Assembly (NCBI GenBank): GCA_041725935.1
Contig: JBGRQD010000017.1
Coordinates: 1-64,000 of the forward strand
Source: Marivita sp041725935
GTDB lineage: Bacteria; Pseudomonadota; Alphaproteobacteria; Rhodobacterales; Rhodobacteraceae
Length of the DNA: 64,000 nt
Direction: 5' to 3'
Part shown: in pieces, positions 60,792 through 64,000 of the stretch
How the letters are laid out: each line of letters starts with the position of its first letter
Position numbering within the stretch: the first letter of the stretch is position 1
Position numbers and translations under genes: made by a program
The notes under the pieces: generated by a model
The model's database searches: none
Told to the model about the DNA's origin: nothing
The model's input: only the letters and a program-made list of their open reading frames with translations

Positions 60792-61607
60792 ATGCAGAAT
60801 TCCGATATCGCCAAACGCGGCCTCGTGTTGTTGGGCTGTGGCAAGATGGGGTCGGCCATGCTCGAAGGCTGGCTGGCCGGGGGATTGCCCGCCGCATCCG
60901 TCTGGGTGACCGACCCGAACCCGTCCGACTGGGTGCGCGCACAGGGCGTGCATCTGAACGAAGACCTGCCCGACAGCCCCGCCATCGTCCTTGTTGCCGT
61001 CAAGCCCCAGATGATGCGCGACGCGCTGCCCACGCTGAAGCTTTTGGGCAACGGTGACACGACGTTCCTGTCGGTGGCCGCAGGCATCACCATCGCCACG
61101 TTCGAGCAGATGCTGGGCGATACCACTCCGGTGATCCGATCCATTCCCAACACGCCTGCCGCCGTGAAGCAGGGCATCACCGCCCTCATCGGCAATGCAC
61201 ATGTGACCGAACATCAATTGCAGATGGCCGAAACCCTGCTGTCTGCCATCGGTCTGACCGTGCGGCTTGAAACCGAAGACCAGATGGATGCGGTCACCGG
61301 CCTCAGCGGGTCTGGCCCGGCCTACGTGTTCCACATGATCGAATGCCTGGCCCGTGCCGGAGAGGCGCAGGGGCTTGATCCCGAACTGGCCATGACCTTG
61401 GCCAAGGCGACTGTCGCCGGGTCGGGCGCGCTGGCCATGCAGGCCGACGAGACCCCCAGCCAATTGCGAGTCAATGTGACCAGCCCCAATGGCACCACGC
61501 AGGCTGGGCTGAACGTGCTGATGGACGAAGACACCGGCCTGCCGCCTCTGATCGCCAAGACAATCGACGCAGCCACCAAGCGATCCAAGGAACTGGCCAA
61601 TGGGTGA
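60792..61607 (+). CDS. proC: Pyrroline-5-carboxylate reductase
   Basis: It reduces P5C to proline with NAD(P)H. The nucleotide fold VLLGCGKMGSAM, the RSIPNTPAAVKQGIT segment and the C-terminal GLSGSGPAYVFHMIE and VTSPNGTTQAGLNVL are clear. It is 271 aa from the ATG at 60792, preceded by GGGGGA; an in-frame TTG four codons earlier is unlikely. It overlaps the next gene by 8 bp. Confidence 0.94.
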   Translation: MQNSDIAKRGLVLLGCGKMGSAMLEGWLAGGLPAASVWVTDPNPSDWVRAQGVHLNEDLPDSPAIVLVAVKPQMMRDALPTLKLLGNGDTTFLSVAAGITIATFEQMLGDTTPVIRSIPNTPAAVKQGITALIGNAHVTEHQLQMAETLLSAIGLTVRLETEDQMDAVTGLSGSGPAYVFHMIECLARAGEAQGLDPELAMTLAKATVAGSGALAMQADETPSQLRVNVTSPNGTTQAGLNVLMDEDTGLPPLIAKTIDAATKRSKELANG

Positions 61608-61938
61608 GATCACGTTCGACGATTTCATGAAGGTCGACATCCGCGTCGGCACTGTCATCCAGGCCGAACCGTTCCCCGAGGCCCGCAAGCCCGCGATCAA
61701 GCTGTGGGTCGATTTCGGCGACGAGATCGGGGTCAAGAAATCCTCGGCACAAATCACCGTGCATTACGACCCGGAAAGGCTGGTCGGCAAAAAGGTCATG
61801 GGTGTCGTGAACTTCCCGGCGCGCCAGATCGGGCCGTTCATGTCCGAAGCGCTGGTGCTTGGTTTCTACGACGCACATGATGCTATTGTCCTTGCCGTTC
61901 CTGACAAAGACACCCCGAACGGAGCGCGCCTGTGCTGA
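61600..61938 (+). CDS. CsaA-like tRNA-binding domain protein
   Basis: A 112-aa EMAP-II/Arc1p-type OB-fold: FDDFMKVDIRVGTVIQAEPFPEARKPAIKLWVDFGDEIGVKKSSAQIT, then VVNFPARQIGPFMSEALVLGF. Family members include CsaA, an export-related chaperone in Bacillus, and RNA-binding YgjH. The start overlaps proC; the stop overlaps the next gene, so translation is coupled. Confidence 0.88.
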   Translation: MGEITFDDFMKVDIRVGTVIQAEPFPEARKPAIKLWVDFGDEIGVKKSSAQITVHYDPERLVGKKVMGVVNFPARQIGPFMSEALVLGFYDAHDAIVLAVPDKDTPNGARLC

Positions 61939-62885
61939 AACTGCTGATCACCCGCAAACTGCCCGATCCCGTCCTGACCAAGGCGGGAGAGGTGTTTGAC
62001 GTCACCGTGCGCGACAACACCGCGCCCCTGTCTCGTGACGAATTGGTCCAAAGCCTGAGCGATTACGATGTCGTTCTCCCCACGCTTGGCGATGCCTACA
62101 GCGCGGATGTGTTCGATGCGGTGCCGGAACCCCGCACAAAGCTGCTCGCGAATTTCGGTGTCGGGTACAACCATATCGATGCCAAGGCGGCCAAGACTGC
62201 GGGCATCGCTGTTACCAACACTCCGGGTGCCGTCACCGATGCCACCGCCGATATTGCGATGACGCTGATGCTGATGACCTGCCGCCGGGCCGGTGAGGGC
62301 GAGCGCATGGTGCGTGCCGGTCAGTGGGAGGGATGGCATCCGACGCAGCTTCTGGGGCTGCACATGTCGGGCAAGACGCTGGGTGTGGTCGGCATGGGTC
62401 GCATCGGTCAGGCCATCGCGCAACGGGCGCATTTCGGCTTTGGCATGGCGATCAAGTTCTACAACCGCTCCCCGAAAGAGGTGCAGTTTCCTGCCGAACA
62501 GATCACAGATCTGGCCGATCTCGTAGCGCAGGTGGATGTGATGGTGATTGCCGTTCCCGGTGGGGGCGAAACGCACCACCTGATCGACGCGGATATCCTC
62601 AACGCGATGCAGCCCCACGCGCATCTGGTGAACATTGCCCGCGGGGACGTGGTGAAAGAGGATGATCTGATCGCCGCTCTGACAGCGGGTCGGATCGCCG
62701 GAGCGGGACTCGATGTCTACGAATTCGAACCCAGGGTGCCGCAGGCATTGATCGGCATGGAGAACGTGACGCTCCTGCCACATGTGGGCACCGCAGCGCT
62801 TGAGGTGCGCGTTTCGATGGGCCTCATGGCGGTGGATAACGCGATTGCCTTTGCCAAGGGCGAGAAGCTACCGAACCCGGTCTAG
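61932..62885 (+). CDS. GyaR-type D-2-hydroxyacid (glycerate/glyoxylate) dehydrogenase
   Basis: A 317-aa NAD(P)-dependent reductase. The Rossmann motif VVGMGRIGQAIA, the arginine in VNIARGDVV, the glutamate in GAGLDVYEFEP and the histidine in LLPHVGTAAL complete the catalytic set. It is closest in pattern to glyoxylate/hydroxypyruvate reductases. The GTG at 61932 overlaps the CsaA-like stop. Confidence 0.87.
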   Translation: MLKLLITRKLPDPVLTKAGEVFDVTVRDNTAPLSRDELVQSLSDYDVVLPTLGDAYSADVFDAVPEPRTKLLANFGVGYNHIDAKAAKTAGIAVTNTPGAVTDATADIAMTLMLMTCRRAGEGERMVRAGQWEGWHPTQLLGLHMSGKTLGVVGMGRIGQAIAQRAHFGFGMAIKFYNRSPKEVQFPAEQITDLADLVAQVDVMVIAVPGGGETHHLIDADILNAMQPHAHLVNIARGDVVKEDDLIAALTAGRIAGAGLDVYEFEPRVPQALIGMENVTLLPHVGTAALEVRVSMGLMAVDNAIAFAKGEKLPNPV

Positions 62886-63136
62886 ATTTCCTTGGCGTTC
62901 CGCTTGGGGATCGGTCCCTTGTCCATCGGCTTCTGGTCGGGGGACCATTCCGGGTCACGCTTCTTTATGAGCCTCGACACGTAATAAGCGCTGGGCCAGG
63001 CCATCGCGAAGCCGATGATCGCAGAGCCGCCGATGGCCCACCAGTTGTAATAGCCGAGCGAAAACGCCGCAATGACCAGTGCCCCGGTGATCAGGGCACC
63101 GCTGAGCAGCGAGAGTATGATTGACAGACGGTCCAT
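62882..63136 (-). CDS. Small inner-membrane protein (DUF5337-like)
   Basis: An 84-aa protein with two hydrophobic helices (about 3-26 and 29-50) and a basic cytosolic tail rich in Lys, Asp and Pro. AAAGGAGG upstream supports the ATG at 63136. The longer frame upstream overlaps the next gene's start and is not credible. It is convergent with the dehydrogenase, overlapping by 4 bp at the stop codons. Confidence 0.7.
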   Translation of the reverse strand: MDRLSIILSLLSGALITGALVIAAFSLGYYNWWAIGGSAIIGFAMAWPSAYYVSRLIKKRDPEWSPDQKPMDKGPIPKRNAKEI

Positions 63137-63257
63137 GGGGTACCTCCTTTGGATATCAACGCGCTGTTTCGGAACCGGGTTCCGAAGTCGCGCAGCGTCG
63201 CTCTTGACCTGCCGCGCCGGGTGCAGTCTGGTCCGCGCACACGCAAGGAAGCCCATC

Positions 63258-64000
63258 ATGATCCAGCCCGCCATCACCGGAAGCGGTGTCTTCACGCCCG
63301 AAAGCACCATCACCAACGCCGAACTGGTGGTGGCCTTCAACGCCTATGCCGACCGCATGAACGAGGAAAACGCAGAGGCGATTGCCGGTGGCACAGCTGA
63401 GCCGGTGCCGCATTCAAGTGCGGATTTCATCCTTTCGGCCTCCGGCATCGAACAGCGTCACGTCATGGACAAGACCGGCGTGCTGGACCCTGCGCGCATG
63501 TTCCCGAACCTGCCCGCACGCGACGATGACAGCCCGTCGATCATGGCCGAGATGGCGGTGGACGCGATCACCAAGGCGCTGGCGCAGGCCGGGCGCAATG
63601 CCTCCGAGGTCGATCTGGTGATCTGTGCCGCCTCCAACCACGAACGCGCCTATCCGGCGATCGCGGTGGAGATCCAGAAGCTGATCGGCGCGGGTGGCTT
63701 TGCCTTTGACATGAACGTCGCCTGTTCCTCGGCCACCTTCGGCATTCAGGCGGCGGCGGACATGGTGCGGTCCGGATCGGTCAAATGCGCCATCGTGGTC
63801 AGCCCCGAGATCTGTTCGGCACATCTGGAATGGCGCGACCGCGACTGCCACTTCATCTTTGGCGATGTGGCGACGGCTGTGGTGATCGAACCCGACGCCA
63901 ACGCCAATGGCGCGCATTTCACCATCCACGGCACCCGCTGCGCCACCGAGTTCTCGAACAACATCCGCAACAACAACGGCTTCCTGCGGCGCACCCGCGA
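63258..64000 (+). CDS. FabH-like 3-oxoacyl-ACP synthase III (partial, runs off the right edge)
   Basis: The visible 247 codons encode a thiolase-fold synthase: MIQPAITGSGVFTPESTITN start, the active-site cysteine C156 in MNVACSSATFGIQ, and HFIFGDVATAVVIEP. The catalytic His and Asn lie beyond the window. An internal insert of about 25 residues (about 32-56) separates it from housekeeping FabH, so it is probably a second, specialised KASIII. AAGGAAG precedes the ATG at 63258. Confidence 0.85.
   Translation, partial: MIQPAITGSGVFTPESTITNAELVVAFNAYADRMNEENAEAIAGGTAEPVPHSSADFILSASGIEQRHVMDKTGVLDPARMFPNLPARDDDSPSIMAEMAVDAITKALAQAGRNASEVDLVICAASNHERAYPAIAVEIQKLIGAGGFAFDMNVACSSATFGIQAAADMVRSGSVKCAIVVSPEICSAHLEWRDRDCHFIFGDVATAVVIEPDANANGAHFTIHGTRCATEFSNNIRNNNGFLRRTR

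Overview
The window is about 64 kb of high-GC chromosome from an alphaproteobacterium, almost certainly a Rhodobacteraceae (roseobacter-group) species. The basis for that call is the gene content and order: a MipZ-type division-site ATPase, a bifunctional Sat-CysC, the string ffh / rpsP / rimM / trmD / rplS / rpmE, Hint-domain and DUF1150 proteins, tandem peptide deformylases ahead of fmt, and many GTG starts with 4-bp ATGA/GTGA overlaps. Most of the DNA is ordinary core genome. I see no rRNA, tRNA, CRISPR array or prophage. The only sign of a mobile element is at the extreme left edge, where a cytochrome c gene loses its expected 3' end at a CTAG and runs into what looks like the end of an insertion sequence.

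Layout. 1-4.0 kb: truncated cytochrome c, ispH, and a DEAD-box helicase with a repetitive basic tail. 4.0-6.2 kb: a tightly overlapped run of DUF3429 membrane protein, methyltransferase, rnhA and a TRIC-type channel. 6.2-10.4 kb: a MalY-like aminotransferase, then three tandem peptide deformylase paralogues (the third with its catalytic residues replaced), fmt and two small GlsB/YeaQ-type membrane proteins. 10.4-18.4 kb: universal stress protein, SulP transporter, glutathionyl-hydroquinone reductase, a lone receiver domain, a small secreted protein and smc. 18.6-23.3 kb: a polytopic membrane protein behind an AT-rich palindrome, an HpaI-type aldolase, mipZ and a zinc-ribbon protein.

23.5-32.8 kb, read leftward, is the SRP/ribosome cluster: ffh with a structured leader, four tandem overlapping GNAT acetyltransferases, chorismate mutase, rpsP, a MipA/OmpV outer-membrane protein, rimM, a sulfotransferase-like gene, a small membrane protein gene, trmD, rplS and rpmE. 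33.0-39.8 kb: azoreductase with a divergent LysR regulator, an EamA exporter, a TraB/GumN protein, a DUF2161 nuclease-fold protein, and a von Willebrand A protein with six 89-residue repeats. 40.0-44.9 kb: an NMT1/SsuA-type ABC importer, then groES-groEL behind a CIRCE-like operator.

45.0-49.7 kb: EamA, a secreted lipase-like hydrolase and an orphan PhnM-like amidohydrolase, then purE-purK and a DUF465 protein. 49.8-56.6 kb: a small heat-shock protein with a sigma-32-type promoter and its DUF1150 partner, sat-cysC, a di-haem peroxidase with an FNR-like box, trxB with a divergent Lrp-family regulator, a Hint protein, and an independent 50-codon gene with a strong terminator. 56.7-64.0 kb: pgeF-midA-lgt (4-bp overlaps), ubiK, a 457-bp intergenic region with DnaA-box-like sequences, a YbjN-like protein, proC, a CsaA-like tRNA-binding protein, a GyaR-type 2-hydroxyacid dehydrogenase, a small membrane protein and the start of a FabH-like ketoacyl synthase.

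No locus can be declared a new multi-gene system from sequence alone. The observations most worth following are the catalytically stripped third deformylase, the four-GNAT cassette welded between ffh and rpsP, the ffh leader with mutually exclusive stems, the 89-residue repeat protein, the orphan PhnM/lipase operon, the 24-bp perfect palindrome downstream of groEL, and the independently transcribed 50-aa gene.
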